This document shows positions 1 to 8,275 of a DNA stretch of 64,000 nucleotides, piece after piece. This stretch comes from Pedobacter cryophilus (GTDB lineage Bacteria; Bacteroidota; Bacteroidia; Sphingobacteriales; Sphingobacteriaceae). Both the position numbers and the translations under genes were made by a program. The stretch's first letter is position 1. Every line of letters begins with the position of its first letter. The notes under the pieces are model-generated. The model was not told where the DNA came from and ran no database searches. It was given only the letters and a program-made list of their open reading frames with translations. The DNA lies in assembly GCF_005116455.1 (NCBI RefSeq), contig NZ_SWBP01000002.1:186001-250000 (forward strand), written 5' to 3'.

Positions 1-196
1 CTGCTTTATCCATAGGGTCTGAAGTTACCGTTGGGCAAAGGCCAACAACTTCTCCTGCAAATTCGTCTTTTTTACAGCCGGAAATAAAAATTCCGAATAA
101 TATTAGTAAGGCTCCGAATGTCTTATAAAATTTCGAATAACTTCTTTTTTTGGGTATTTGAATACCGTCCAAATTCAAAGTAGGTTTCTTGTTCAT
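1..196 (-). CDS. Lipoprotein, N-terminal part only (possible Ig-like domain protein)
   Basis: A leftward reading frame starts at the ATG whose first base is 196 and runs off the window edge, so only about 65 residues are visible. It opens with a long basic N-region, then a hydrophobic segment ending in the lipobox FISGC, so the mature protein should be a lipoprotein starting at that Cys followed by KKDEFAGE. The last visible residues (CPTVTSDPMDKA) resemble the start of bacterial Ig-like (Big_5 type) domains found in Bacteroidetes surface proteins. That family call is a guess from a dozen residues; the lipoprotein signal is clear. The first 28 or so residues before the hydrophobic stretch are unusually long for a signal peptide. 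Confidence 0.6.
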   Translation of the reverse strand, partial: MNKKPTLNLDGIQIPKKRSYSKFYKTFGALLILFGIFISGCKKDEFAGEVVGLCPTVTSDPMDKA

Positions 197-593
197 GATT
201 GATTAATTAAGTGATATGAGTTTTTAATTTTTTAAATCCGTTTTGTGAGGTTTTATGGATCTGATACATGCAAAGCAAAGCAAGTGCTTGTTTTAAATAG
301 GCTATGTTAAAAATAAATAGGACTTGAATATTTTGGAGCAGTTAAATGTGCTTCTTGATGCGAAGAAGCAGGTTCTTAGCATCAATTATTAGTTTATAAA
401 ATGATGATATTTATTTTATAATTACTTTAAATTTATTAATTATAACTAAAATTAACTGTGTTTATGCCCTGTTTTAGGGAATAAGTGTAGTGAATGGACT
501 AAATAAATCTATAGGTATTAAAAACTTTAAATCTAGGGAAGTGATTTTTTAGTTTAAACATTGGTAATAGATAGGTCGCAGTAGTATTTAGGT
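197..593. other. AT-rich intergenic region
   Basis: No gene is supported here. It is the divergent upstream region of the leftward lipoprotein gene and contains long A/T-rich stretches without a credible reading frame or RNA gene. It ends where a dispersed repeat begins. Confidence 0.6.
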
Positions 594-673
594 GCGTTAG
601 CGGTGGTAGCGATATCCTTTTTGTTTTTTACAAAAAGATACAGCGGACAACGCGACCCTTTTGGGGAACGCCC
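594..673. repeat. Dispersed palindromic repeat, copy 1
   Basis: This 80-bp stretch runs from GCGTTAGCGG through TATCCTTTTTG and CAAAAAGATA to GGGGAACGCCC. It matches the reverse complement of 51522-51595: the same blocks (GCGTTAnCG, AGCGAnATCCTTTTTG, CAAAAAGATA, CGCCC) occur in the same order. The core can fold into a hairpin of CTTTTTG against CAAAAAG. It lies in the rpsL upstream region, before the promoter. Confidence 0.65.
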
Positions 674-803
674 TTATTTTAAAGTTTGTACAAAAGAAAT
701 AGTCAATTAATAACTTTTTCTATTTAATTTAAATCAGCTGCTACGGCACAAATACCACTATCTATTATAATTATTGCTATTATCTATACTGCTGACTTCG
801 TTC

Positions 804-818
804 TGTCAATTGTTGACA
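804..818. promoter_or_regulatory. Palindrome TGTCAA-ttg-TTGACA upstream of the rpsL promoter
   Basis: A perfect 6-bp inverted repeat with a 3-bp centre lies about 30 bp upstream of the proposed minus-33 box of the rpsL promoter. The geometry suits a small dimeric regulator, but nothing else supports an operator. Confidence 0.25.
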
Positions 819-848
819 CTATAAATCAAAAATATTTCTCACAACCTA

Positions 849-879
849 TTGAAAATCAAAAAATAAAATCCTACTTTTG
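849..879 (+). promoter_or_regulatory. Promoter of the rpsL-rpsG-fusA operon
   Basis: TACTTTTG at 872-879 fits the Bacteroidetes minus-7 consensus TAnnTTTG exactly. A TTG at 849-851 lies 20 bp upstream, close to the usual position of the minus-33 TTTG element. This gives a leader of about 70 nt before the rpsL start at 958. Confidence 0.65.
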
Positions 880-957
880 CAATCCTTTTGCTTGGGTATG
901 TTATGAACCATAGGAAAAGAATTAAAGAATTAATAAAAAACACTTAAACAAAGCTTA

Positions 958-1371
958 ATGCCAACCATTCAACAATTAGTTAGGAAAGGTAGAGTAGCTC
1001 TGGTGGATAAGAGTAAATCCCCAGCGTTGGACAGCTGTCCACAGCGAAGAGGAGTATGTACCCGTGTATATACTACTACCCCTAAAAAACCAAACTCAGC
1101 AATGCGTAAAGTTGCTCGTGTACGTTTAACCAATGGAAAAGAGATCAATGCTTATATTCCAGGTGAAGGTCACAATTTACAAGAACACTCAATTGTTTTA
1201 GTGCGTGGTGGAAGAGTTAAAGATTTACCAGGAGTACGTTACCACATCGTTCGTGGTGCATTAGATACTGCAGGTGTAGCGGGTAGAAATCAACGTCGTT
1301 CTAAATATGGTACTAAGAAACCAAAACCAGGACAAGTTGTTGCAGCACCAACAAAAGGTAAAAAGAAATAA
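958..1371 (+). CDS. rpsL: 30S ribosomal protein S12
   Basis: S12 sits at the decoding centre of the small ribosomal subunit and affects accuracy of codon reading. The 137-residue protein has the whole family pattern: the [12 protein letters not shown] loop (Lys43, Lys44) and the [15 protein letters not shown] loop (Lys88, Asp89). Residues where streptomycin-resistance substitutions are known, Lys43 and Lys88, are the wild-type Lys, so no resistance allele is seen. The C-terminus has a basic extension (GKKK), normal for the phylum. It is the first gene of the str operon, 19 bp before rpsG, behind a clear promoter at 849-879. The ATG at 958 gives the conserved MPTIQQL start. Confidence 0.98.
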   Translation: MPTIQQLVRKGRVALVDKSKSPALDSCPQRRGVCTRVYTTTPKKPNSAMRKVARVRLTNGKEINAYIPGEGHNLQEHSIVLVRGGRVKDLPGVRYHIVRGALDTAGVAGRNQRRSKYGTKKPKPGQVVAAPTKGKKK

Positions 1372-1390
1372 TTAAACGGAGGACAAGACA

Positions 1391-1858
1391 ATGAGAAAAT
1401 CGAAACCAAAAAAGAGAATCATCCTGCCTGACCCAAAGTTTAACGACGTTATGGTTACCAGATTCGTAAATAATATGATGTTTGATGGAAAAAAATCTAT
1501 CGCTTATGACATCTTTTACAAAGCTATTGAAATGGTGGAAACTAAAACCACTGAAAATGGCTTAGAACAATGGAAAAAAGCTTTAAATAATGTAATGCCT
1601 GCTGTAGAGGTTAAATCTAGAAGAGTAGGTGGTGCAAATTTTCAAGTTCCAACAGAAGTAAGACCAGAGCGTAAAATTGCTTTAGGTATGAAATGGTTAA
1701 TTAGCTATTCTAGAAAGCGTGGAGAAAAAACCATGATGGAAAAATTAGCAGGTGAAATCATTTCTGCAGCAAAAGGTGAAGGTGCAGCTGTTAAGAAAAA
1801 AGAAGATACACATAAAATGGCAGAGGCTAATAAAGCATTCTCTCACTTTAGATTCTAA
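1391..1858 (+). CDS. rpsG: 30S ribosomal protein S7
   Basis: S7 nucleates assembly of the 30S head by binding the 3' domain of 16S rRNA and contacts the E-site tRNA. The 155-residue product has the usual length and the conserved block [16 protein letters not shown] followed by the helical ALGMKWLI region. The stretch GGAGGA at about 1379-1384 is one of few clear Shine-Dalgarno-like sequences in the window, and it sets the ATG at 1391. The gene lies 19 bp after rpsL and is followed by a strong hairpin before fusA, so part of the transcripts may end or be processed there. Confidence 0.98.
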   Translation: MRKSKPKKRIILPDPKFNDVMVTRFVNNMMFDGKKSIAYDIFYKAIEMVETKTTENGLEQWKKALNNVMPAVEVKSRRVGGANFQVPTEVRPERKIALGMKWLISYSRKRGEKTMMEKLAGEIISAAKGEGAAVKKKEDTHKMAEANKAFSHFRF

Positions 1859-1883
1859 TTTAAAAGATTACATAGATTAATTT

Positions 1884-1926
1884 GATTACACCGATTTTTG
1901 GCTTAAAACTAAAAATCGGTGTAATC
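1884..1926 (+). promoter_or_regulatory. Perfect 16-bp hairpin between rpsG and fusA
   Basis: GATTACACCGATTTTT (1884-1899) and its exact complement (1911-1926) enclose an 11-nt loop. No T-run follows, so a classical intrinsic terminator is unlikely. It may be a processing or stability element that sets the ratio of S7 to EF-G, or a palindromic repeat that landed in the spacer. Confidence 0.6.
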
Positions 1927-1953
1927 ATTTAAAAAATCAAAGAAATCCATAAA

Positions 1954-4056
1954 ATGTCAAGAGATTTAAGATTCACAAGAAACATTGGAATTGCTGCCCA
2001 CATTGATGCGGGTAAAACAACCACAACTGAGCGTATTCTTTATTACTCAGGTGTAAGTCATAAAATTGGTGAAGTACACGATGGTGCTGCAACAATGGAT
2101 TGGATGGCACAAGAGCAAGAACGTGGTATTACTATCACTTCTGCTGCTACTACAGTTGACTGGAAATACAGAGGACAAACTTACCATATCAATATAATTG
2201 ATACTCCTGGTCACGTAGATTTTACCGTTGAGGTAAATAGATCTTTACGTGTATTAGATGGTTTGGTATTTTTATTCTCGGCAGTTGATGGGGTAGAGCC
2301 ACAATCAGAAACTAACTGGCGTTTAGCTAATAACTATAACGTTTCTCGTATCGGTTTTGTTAACAAAATGGATAGAGCAGGTGCTGATTTCTTAAAAGTT
2401 GTTAAACAAGTTAAAGATATGTTAGGTAGTAATGCAGTGCCATTACAAATACCTATCGGTTCTGAAGATGGTTTCAAAGGAGTAGTAGATTTAATCAACT
2501 TCCGTGGAATTGTTTGGAATGAAGAAGATAAAGGAATGACTTTTACCGAAGTTCCAATTCCTGATGATTTAATTGAAGAAGCAAAAGAGTGGAGAGAGAA
2601 ATTGTTGGAGTCTGTTGCTGATTATGATGAATCATTAATGGAGAAATTCTTTGACGATCCAGAATCTATTACTGAGCGTGAAATTTTAGATGCTTTACGT
2701 AAAGCAGTTATAGATGCAAGTATTGTTCCTATGGTTTGTGGTTCATCTTTCAAAAATAAAGGTGTTCAAACCATGTTGGATTATGTGATGGAATTATTGC
2801 CTTCTCCAATGGATCAAGAAGGTATTAAAGGAACTCACCCAGATACTGGTGCTGAATTAGTACGTAGACCTGATGAAAAAGAACCTTTTGCAGCTTTGGC
2901 ATTCAAAATTGCAACAGATCCTTTCGTAGGTCGTTTATGTTTTATCCGTGTTTACTCAGGAAACTTAGAAGCGGGTTCTTATGTTTATAACGCTCGTTCA
3001 GAAAATAAAGAACGTATTTCTCGTATTTTCCAAATGCATGCTAACAAGCAAAACCCAATTCCTAATGTAGGAGCTGGAGATATTGCTGCGGTAGTAGGAT
3101 TTAAGGATATCAAAACAGGAGATACACTTTGTGATGAAAAGAATCCAATTGTATTGGAATCTATGAACTTCCCTGATCCAGTTATTGGTTTAGCTATTGA
3201 GCCAAAAACTCAAGCTGATGTTGATAAATTGGGTATGGCTTTAAATAAATTAGCTGAAGAGGATCCAACTTTCCGTGTTCATACTGATCAAGATTCTGGT
3301 CAAACCATTATCCAAGGTATGGGTGAGCTTCACTTAGATATTTTAATGGATCGTTTAAAGCGTGAATTTAAAGTAGAAGTAAACCAAGGAGCACCACAAG
3401 TTGCTTACAAAGAGGCAATTACTGGTACAACTCAACATAGAGAAACCTACAAGAAACAAACTGGTGGTCGTGGTAAATTTGCTGATATTCAAATCATCAT
3501 TTCTCCAAACGACGATGACAAAACAGGTCTTCAGTTTGTGAATGAAATTTCTGGTGGATCTATTCCACGTGAATTTATTCCGTCTGTACAAAAAGGATTT
3601 GAAGGTTCATTATCTAACGGAGTACTTGCAGGTTACCCTGTAACAGGTATGAAAGTTAGATTAATTGATGGTTCATTCCACGCAGTCGATTCAGATGCTT
3701 TATCTTTTGAATTAGCAGCCCGTAACGCTTACCGCGAAGCATTGCCAAAATGTAAGCCAGTGTTAATGGAGCCAATTATGAAGATTGAAGTATTAACTCC
3801 TGAAGAAAACATGGGAGATGTAATGGGCGATTTAAACCGTAGAAGAGGTCAGCTACAAGGTATGGATACTAGAGCAGGAGCTCAAGTAATTAAAGCCTTA
3901 GTACCACTTTCTGAAATGTTTGGTTATGTGACTCAATTACGTACCATTACTTCTGGTAGAGCAACTTCAACAATGGAATTTGACCATTACGAGCCAGCTC
4001 CAAAGGGCGTACAAGAAGAAGTAATAGCGAAAGCAAAAGGAAAAGTTACTTCATAG
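1954..4056 (+). CDS. fusA: Elongation factor G
   Basis: EF-G is the GTPase that drives tRNA and mRNA translocation and, with RRF, ribosome recycling. The 700-residue protein has the full G domain: the P-loop AHIDAGKTT (15-23), switch I with the [10 protein letters not shown] block, DTPGH, and NKMD for guanine recognition. Domains II to V follow, with the [13 protein letters not shown] and [14 protein letters not shown] motifs of domains IV and V. Length and motifs are those of the canonical housekeeping EF-G of the str operon. It follows rpsG after a 95-bp spacer that holds a perfect hairpin, and is followed by a palindromic repeat before rpsJ. Confidence 0.98.
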   Translation: MSRDLRFTRNIGIAAHIDAGKTTTTERILYYSGVSHKIGEVHDGAATMDWMAQEQERGITITSAATTVDWKYRGQTYHINIIDTPGHVDFTVEVNRSLRVLDGLVFLFSAVDGVEPQSETNWRLANNYNVSRIGFVNKMDRAGADFLKVVKQVKDMLGSNAVPLQIPIGSEDGFKGVVDLINFRGIVWNEEDKGMTFTEVPIPDDLIEEAKEWREKLLESVADYDESLMEKFFDDPESITEREILDALRKAVIDASIVPMVCGSSFKNKGVQTMLDYVMELLPSPMDQEGIKGTHPDTGAELVRRPDEKEPFAALAFKIATDPFVGRLCFIRVYSGNLEAGSYVYNARSENKERISRIFQMHANKQNPIPNVGAGDIAAVVGFKDIKTGDTLCDEKNPIVLESMNFPDPVIGLAIEPKTQADVDKLGMALNKLAEEDPTFRVHTDQDSGQTIIQGMGELHLDILMDRLKREFKVEVNQGAPQVAYKEAITGTTQHRETYKKQTGGRGKFADIQIIISPNDDDKTGLQFVNEISGGSIPREFIPSVQKGFEGSLSNGVLAGYPVTGMKVRLIDGSFHAVDSDALSFELAARNAYREALPKCKPVLMEPIMKIEVLTPEENMGDVMGDLNRRRGQLQGMDTRAGAQVIKALVPLSEMFGYVTQLRTITSGRATSTMEFDHYEPAPKGVQEEVIAKAKGKVTS

Positions 4057-4069
4057 TATCAAGTAATTT

Positions 4070-4111
4070 GTATCAAGTATCAAGACACTTATAGGGCTTG
4101 ATACTTGATAC
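4070..4111. repeat. Palindromic repeat (TATCAAG-type), intergenic copy
   Basis: GTATCAAGTATCAAG (4070-4084) and its exact reverse complement (4097-4111) flank a 12-nt loop. A partial direct copy, GTATCAAGTAA, precedes it at the fusA stop. The same two 15-mers occur in the same order inside valS (41648-41662 and 41702-41716), so this is a dispersed element and not a fusA-specific terminator. No T-run follows. Confidence 0.8.
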
Positions 4112-4151
4112 TTAAATGTAGCCATTCAACTATAATAAAAATAAACTCACT

Positions 4152-4177
4152 CTCAATAATTAATAGCTCTTATTGAG
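4152..4177 (+). promoter_or_regulatory. Leader hairpin just upstream of rpsJ
   Basis: CTCAATAA (4152-4159) pairs perfectly with TTATTGAG (4170-4177), and the hairpin ends 17 nt before the rpsJ start. Ribosomal protein leaders are often targets of autoregulation, so a structure this close to the start codon is a candidate control element. No known ribosomal-protein leader motif was recognised. Confidence 0.35.
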
Positions 4178-4194
4178 GGTATAAACAAACAAAG

Positions 4195-4500
4195 ATGAGC
4201 CAAAGAATCAGAATTAAATTAAAATCTTACGATTACAACTTGGTAGATAAATCTGCTGAGAAAATTGTAAAGACTGTTAAACCTACGGGTGCGGTAGTTA
4301 GTGGTCCAATTCCTCTTCCAACAGAGAAGAAAATTTACACTGTATTACGCTCTCCTCACGTTAACAAAAAAGCAAGAGAGCAATTTCAATTGTGTTCTTA
4401 CAAAAGATTGTTAGACATTTATAGCGCTTCAGCAAAGACTGTTGATGCTTTAATGAAGCTAGAATTACCTTCTGGTGTAGAAGTTGAAATTAAAGTCTGA
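4195..4500 (+). CDS. rpsJ: 30S ribosomal protein S10
   Basis: S10 is a 30S head protein and, as NusE, a partner of NusB in antitermination. The 101-residue product has the conserved core [29 protein letters not shown] and ends with the [11 protein letters not shown] strand, so it is full length. It lies 138 bp after fusA. In most Bacteroidetes rpsJ leads directly into rplC, rplD and the rest of the S10 operon. Here a rho-independent terminator follows 20 bp after the stop codon and the next gene is an unrelated Fic protein, so the cluster has been split at this point. Confidence 0.97.
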   Translation: MSQRIRIKLKSYDYNLVDKSAEKIVKTVKPTGAVVSGPIPLPTEKKIYTVLRSPHVNKKAREQFQLCSYKRLLDIYSASAKTVDALMKLELPSGVEVEIKV

Positions 4501-4518
4501 TAGATTTTTTATAGCATT

Positions 4519-4556
4519 AAAAATCCCTTTTCGTTTTTCGGAAAGGGATTTTTTTG
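4519..4556 (+). terminator. Rho-independent terminator after rpsJ
   Basis: AAATCCCTTTTCG (4521-4533) pairs with CGGAAAGGGATTT (4539-4551) with one wobble, and a T-run follows directly. Its loop and stem (CCTTTTCGTTTTTCGG) recur almost unchanged at 5724-5740, on the other side of the Fic gene. Confidence 0.85.
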
Positions 4557-4621
4557 TTTTAGAGATTTGGGTAACTAATATTTAGTGTTTATATAATTTA
4601 GAAAGCATATAAAATAATGAC

Positions 4622-4629
4622 TATATTTG
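4622..4629 (+). promoter_or_regulatory. Minus-7 box of the Fic gene
   Basis: TATATTTG matches TAnnTTTG and ends 23 bp before the ATG at 4653. The minus-33 position holds only TTTA, so the promoter is of ordinary strength at best. Confidence 0.5.
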
Positions 4630-4652
4630 TCATGAATTAAATTGACAATAAA

Positions 4653-5699
4653 ATGAAATCTATTATTAAAGCTGCTAGAATAAAAAAAGGTCTTAAAACA
4701 AGAGAAATAGCGCAAAAGCTAAATGTTGATTCATCTTTGATTAGCAAATTTGAATCAGGAGTTAGAAGACCAACAAGAGAGCAAATTATTAAAATTGCTC
4801 ATCTATTAGATTTAGATGCACATGATTTATTGGTTGATTGGTTAAGTGGCCAAGTTGTTGATCAAATTGGGTATGGAAAATTTGCTTTAGAGGTACTTTC
4901 AGTTACAGAAGAGAAGGTGAAATACTACAAAAAAAATGAGTTAAAAACTGATGATGAATTGGCTGATACTCTAAAAGAAATTGATACTCTAAAAGAAAAG
5001 CTTGTACAATATAGAAACTTAGATAGCTATAAAATTACCGAAGCATTAGAACTAGAATATACTTTTGAAAGCAATAGGATAGAAGGAAATACACTTACTC
5101 TTAGGGAAACAGATTTGGTGGTTAATGAAGGAATTACTATTTCTGGTAAAAGTATGCGTGAGCATTTAGAAGCCATTAATCATAAAGAAGCTTTAGGTTA
5201 TTTAAAAGAGCTTATCAATAAAGATTCTGATTTTTCAGAAAGAGATTTGCTGCTTTTACATTCACTTATCTTGAAGGGAATAGATTCAAAATATGCTGGT
5301 ATATATAGAGATGTGCAGGTAATGATTAGTGGGAGTAAGCATATGCCACCACAACCTTATATCATTAAAAAACAAATGGAGGATTTATTTTTTTGGTATG
5401 AAGCGCACAAAAATGATTTACATCCTGTGGTATTAGCGGCAGAGTTAAGTGAAAGATTGGTCACCATCCATCCATTTTTAGATGGTAATGGTAGAACTTC
5501 TAGGTTGATTATGAATCTTATTCTTTTAAAAAATGGTTATGTGATTGCTAATATAAAAGGAGATGTAGAAAATAGAATGAAATATTACCAGTCTTTAGAA
5601 AATGCTCAAGTAGAAAATAGAAAAGAAGATTTTCATTTGTTTATAGCTAAAGAAGAATTGCAAGCTTTAAATAGGTATTGCTCTATTTTAGGGATTTAA
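4653..5699 (+). CDS. HTH (XRE) - Fic/DOC fusion protein
   Basis: Fic enzymes usually transfer AMP from ATP to a hydroxyl side chain of a target protein. Residues 1-60 form an XRE-type helix-turn-helix (TREIAQKLNVDSSLISKFESG), so the protein probably also binds DNA. The Fic core lies at about 195-320 and has an intact active-site motif, HPFLDGNGRTSR (273-284), with catalytic His273 and the phosphate-binding GNGR. A SxxxEG inhibitory motif (SNRIEG, 140-145) sits before the core, as in class II Fic proteins that keep themselves inactive until a signal moves that helix. No separate antitoxin gene is adjacent, in line with built-in inhibition. The gene stands alone with its own promoter between two near-identical hairpins. 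Target and trigger are unknown. Confidence 0.9.
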   Translation: MKSIIKAARIKKGLKTREIAQKLNVDSSLISKFESGVRRPTREQIIKIAHLLDLDAHDLLVDWLSGQVVDQIGYGKFALEVLSVTEEKVKYYKKNELKTDDELADTLKEIDTLKEKLVQYRNLDSYKITEALELEYTFESNRIEGNTLTLRETDLVVNEGITISGKSMREHLEAINHKEALGYLKELINKDSDFSERDLLLLHSLILKGIDSKYAGIYRDVQVMISGSKHMPPQPYIIKKQMEDLFFWYEAHKNDLHPVVLAAELSERLVTIHPFLDGNGRTSRLIMNLILLKNGYVIANIKGDVENRMKYYQSLENAQVENRKEDFHLFIAKEELQALNRYCSILGI

Positions 5700-5713
5700 A
5701 TAGTGTTAATTGA

Positions 5714-5756
5714 TGCTAATAATTCCTTTTCGTTTTTCGGAAAAGGGATTATTAGC
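5714..5756. terminator. Hairpin after the Fic gene, near-copy of the rpsJ terminator
   Basis: GCTAATAATTCCTTTTCG pairs with CGGAAAAGGGATTATTAGC with one bulge, around the loop TTTTT. No long T-run follows on the plus strand. The gene on the other side (5806-6576) converges, so the stem may serve both. The middle part is almost identical to 4525-4548. Confidence 0.6.
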
Positions 5757-5805
5757 TGATTAGTCAAAAGTTTTTATTTAGAGATTTTCAATTTTTAAAT
5801 TGAAA

Positions 5806-6576
5806 TCAATCCTTTTTTGTTTTATAAGCATAAGCAATAGTTACACCTAAATAAGAACCATTTGACAGATAAGTGCCTGTAATAGTTTCATCTTTTAGAT
5901 TTACAATATAATCACCCTTAATTAATGCAGTAGCTACGTAACTCCCATTAAAGTTTAGTCCAAATCGTAATTGATCACCGTTTTTTTGAATTTTAGTAAT
6001 ACCTGTCCCTATATTAAGGGCCAAAAATGTTTGTTTTTGAGAAGCTGAATTAAATATAAGTAAATTTGTAGGTTGATTTGAATTGGTAGGATTGTAAGAA
6101 ACACTATAATTATCTTCTTTGGTATTTGAAAAATTTAATTCTACTCCTGCACTAAACCAGAATCTTTGATTGGCCAAATTTGGATTAGTTTGATAAGTGA
6201 TTTTAAATGGTAAGCTTGGTAAAAAATACACATATCTAGAGTTAGCAAAAAAATAACCGAAACGTTCATTGTTAGGTTGTAAATCTTTAAGTTGAATTGT
6301 TCCTTTATATCCATAAGGAACAATTCTTAAACTTATACCACCAGAAAATAAAAGATGTTTTTTTTCTACTTCATAACTTAATCCAGCTTGAACTCCAGGA
6401 GTATTAAATTCTTCAAAAATTTTGTTTGTTTGGAGGCTATTTATACTACTACCTAGATTAATAAAGCTTCCGATATTAAAGTTAATATAAGAGTTTGGTT
6501 TGTCTGAAGATTCTTGAGCTCTAATTTTGGTAAATGATATTAAAAGCAAAAGGAGTACAATGTTATTTTTTTTCAT
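5806..6576 (-). CDS. Exported protein, probable small outer-membrane beta-barrel
   Basis: The product is a 256-residue protein of unknown function. It starts MKKNNIVLLLLLISFTKIRAQ, a clear signal peptide with cleavage after the AQ-type site common in the phylum. I chose the ATG at 6576 over an in-frame start 30 bp upstream because it gives a normal signal peptide. The mature part has alternating polar and hydrophobic stretches with Gly and aromatic residues (FGLNFNGSYVA, YLGVTIAYAYK at the end), the look of beta-strands in an outer-membrane barrel, and no enzymatic motif. It is transcribed towards the Fic gene and divergent from the prephenate dehydrogenase gene. Confidence 0.65.
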   Translation of the reverse strand: MKKNNIVLLLLLISFTKIRAQESSDKPNSYINFNIGSFINLGSSINSLQTNKIFEEFNTPGVQAGLSYEVEKKHLLFSGGISLRIVPYGYKGTIQLKDLQPNNERFGYFFANSRYVYFLPSLPFKITYQTNPNLANQRFWFSAGVELNFSNTKEDNYSVSYNPTNSNQPTNLLIFNSASQKQTFLALNIGTGITKIQKNGDQLRFGLNFNGSYVATALIKGDYIVNLKDETITGTYLSNGSYLGVTIAYAYKTKKD

Positions 6577-6687
6577 TTTGGCTAGATTTAATTTCAAAAA
6601 TATCAAAATTATTTAAACTTCTATAATTTCAATTCGACTACTGATTTTCTTACTTCTTTCTCTTTCATCTTTTCTATCTTAGCCACC

Positions 6688-7944
6688 ATGAAAATCGGAA
6701 TGATTGGTTTGGGAGATATGGGTAAATTATATGCCCGTACATTTTCGAAAGCAGGTTTATCTGTTTCTGGATGTGATTTACCAGATCGAAAAGCATCTTT
6801 AGTTTCAGAACTTTCTCCTTTGGGAATTGTGGTTTTGGATGATGCAAAGGAAGTTTCCAATACTTGTGATTTTATATTTTACGCTGTAGAAGCCGAGAAA
6901 ATATTAGAAGTAGTGGCATTTGCTGCAGAAGCAACTAAACCTGGTGCTATTGTTACCGGAATGACTTCTGTGAAAACCCCGGAAGTGGTTGCTTTTGAAA
7001 AGTACCTTCCGGCTGATAGCCAAATTTTAATTACTCATTCTTTACATGGCCCTGGTTTTGAAACTAAAGGGCAGAAGTTGATTGTTGCTCCGCATCGCAT
7101 TAGCAAAGAAAATTATCAAAAAGCTTTAGAAATATTAGCTGTTTTAGAATCAGAAATTATTGAATTGGAAGATTTTCATCAGCATGACCAAATTATGGCA
7201 GATACACAAGCTGTAACTCACATGGGTTTTGAGAGTATGGGGACCGCTTGGAAAAATGCGGGAACTTATCCTTGGGAAAGTGGTGCTTATGTATCTGGAA
7301 TTGATAATGTGAAAATATTGACCACTTTAAGGATTTTTGGTTATAAAGCCCATATTTATGCTGGTTTGGCAATATTAAATCCTTATGCGGCTAATCAAAT
7401 AGCGGCGTATGCGCAATCAGAATCTGAATTATTTAAAATGATGATTCAAGAAGATGAAGTGAATTTTAGAGAGCGTGTTTATAAAGCTCGGGATTTTGTT
7501 TTTCATGGGCAACATAATTTGATTTTGTTTGATGATGAGATTATGAAAGAATTTAGTGTGGGCAATAACATCGCGTTAGCTAAACCTAATTCTCATTTAA
7601 GTTTATTGGCAATGGTTGATGCCTGGTATCAATTAAAAATCAATCCTTATGATAATATGATGTGCCAAACGCCACCTTTTAAATTACGTTTAGGTATTGT
7701 TGAATATCTTTTTAAAAATGATGATTTGTTGGAAGAAACGATCCAAACTGCATTATTTGATAAAAGCATAAGAGGAGACGATTTGGAGTTTCATACCGCA
7801 GTAAGAGAATGGGCATCTATTATTAAATATCAAGATATGGAAGGTTATAAAACTCATTTTAAAGAAGCTAAAGATTTTTTTGAACCTTTATTAGAAAAAG
7901 GAAGAACTCAAAGTGCGTTGTTAATCAATAGGTTAACCCAGTAA
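6688..7944 (+). CDS. tyrA: Prephenate dehydrogenase, fungal TYR1-like form
   Basis: The enzyme would oxidise and decarboxylate prephenate to 4-hydroxyphenylpyruvate in tyrosine biosynthesis. The N-terminus is a Rossmann fold (MKIGMIGLGDMG, 3-12). A helical dimerisation domain follows, with ITHSLHGP near 115 in the place of the HPMFGP-type active-site segment. At 418 residues it is far longer than usual bacterial TyrA dehydrogenases (about 280-370). The order of motifs matches what I recall of yeast Tyr1: GLGDMG-LYA, AFEKYLP, HSLHGP, HD-I-ADTQAVTH, a long YAGLAI-NP block, PNSHLSLLA-VD-W-QL-I-PYD, KS---DDLEF---REW, FFEPLL. No shikimate-pathway gene is adjacent. The function call is firm at superfamily level; the fungal kinship needs an alignment. 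Confidence 0.8.
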   Translation: MKIGMIGLGDMGKLYARTFSKAGLSVSGCDLPDRKASLVSELSPLGIVVLDDAKEVSNTCDFIFYAVEAEKILEVVAFAAEATKPGAIVTGMTSVKTPEVVAFEKYLPADSQILITHSLHGPGFETKGQKLIVAPHRISKENYQKALEILAVLESEIIELEDFHQHDQIMADTQAVTHMGFESMGTAWKNAGTYPWESGAYVSGIDNVKILTTLRIFGYKAHIYAGLAILNPYAANQIAAYAQSESELFKMMIQEDEVNFRERVYKARDFVFHGQHNLILFDDEIMKEFSVGNNIALAKPNSHLSLLAMVDAWYQLKINPYDNMMCQTPPFKLRLGIVEYLFKNDDLLEETIQTALFDKSIRGDDLEFHTAVREWASIIKYQDMEGYKTHFKEAKDFFEPLLEKGRTQSALLINRLTQ

Positions 7945-8275
7945 TTAAAATTCCCATCCATATCATTTTCTTTCTTATCAGAAATTAAATTGATCAATAT
8001 TTAGATTTATTTAGGGCATTTTTATGTGCCTTAATACTGTCTTTTTCACTAATTTAATATTTTACCCCTATTTTCTTAAGATTTTACTCCTCTAAAACTT
8101 TAGTGTCTTATACATTAGTGTTAACCAAATAAATCTTTTTTTAGAAAATTTTACTGTTTAAAATTCAATTAGAATTTCTGCTATGGCTGATTTCTATTGA
8201 GTTAACGTTGAGTATATCAAGTCTAAATTTGGATAGCTGGATTTAAATCTGTTTTAAACCAATTAAAAATTAAAT
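7945..8275. other. Upstream region of the first PUL gene
   Basis: This 331-bp spacer has no gene. It carries the tandem boxes at 8059-8091 and a TTAACCAA at 8121-8128, 30 bp after the second box. The SusC upstream region has the same word 29 bp after its second box. No clear TAnnTTTG minus-7 box was found. Confidence 0.55.
8059..8091 (+). promoter_or_regulatory. Tandem boxes 22 bp apart: candidate site of the hybrid regulator (site 1)
   Basis: ATTTTACCCCT (8059-8069) and ATTTTACTCCT (8081-8091) are direct repeats whose starts are 22 bp apart, two turns of the helix. The same arrangement lies before the GH2 operon (20221-20253) and before susC (26894-26926). AraC-type outputs such as that of the regulator encoded at 16033-20115 often bind direct repeats with this phasing. 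The second box begins 195 bp before the start codon at 8276. Confidence 0.7.

Noticed and set aside
3355-3591. Antisense open frame in fusA, and similar antisense frames in susC, valS, copA and others
   Set aside because: They lie wholly inside strongly conserved genes on the opposite strand and encode no recognisable protein.
4653-5699. Fic toxin-antitoxin pair
   Set aside because: No small antitoxin gene is adjacent and the inhibitory motif is inside the same protein, so a two-gene system is not supported.
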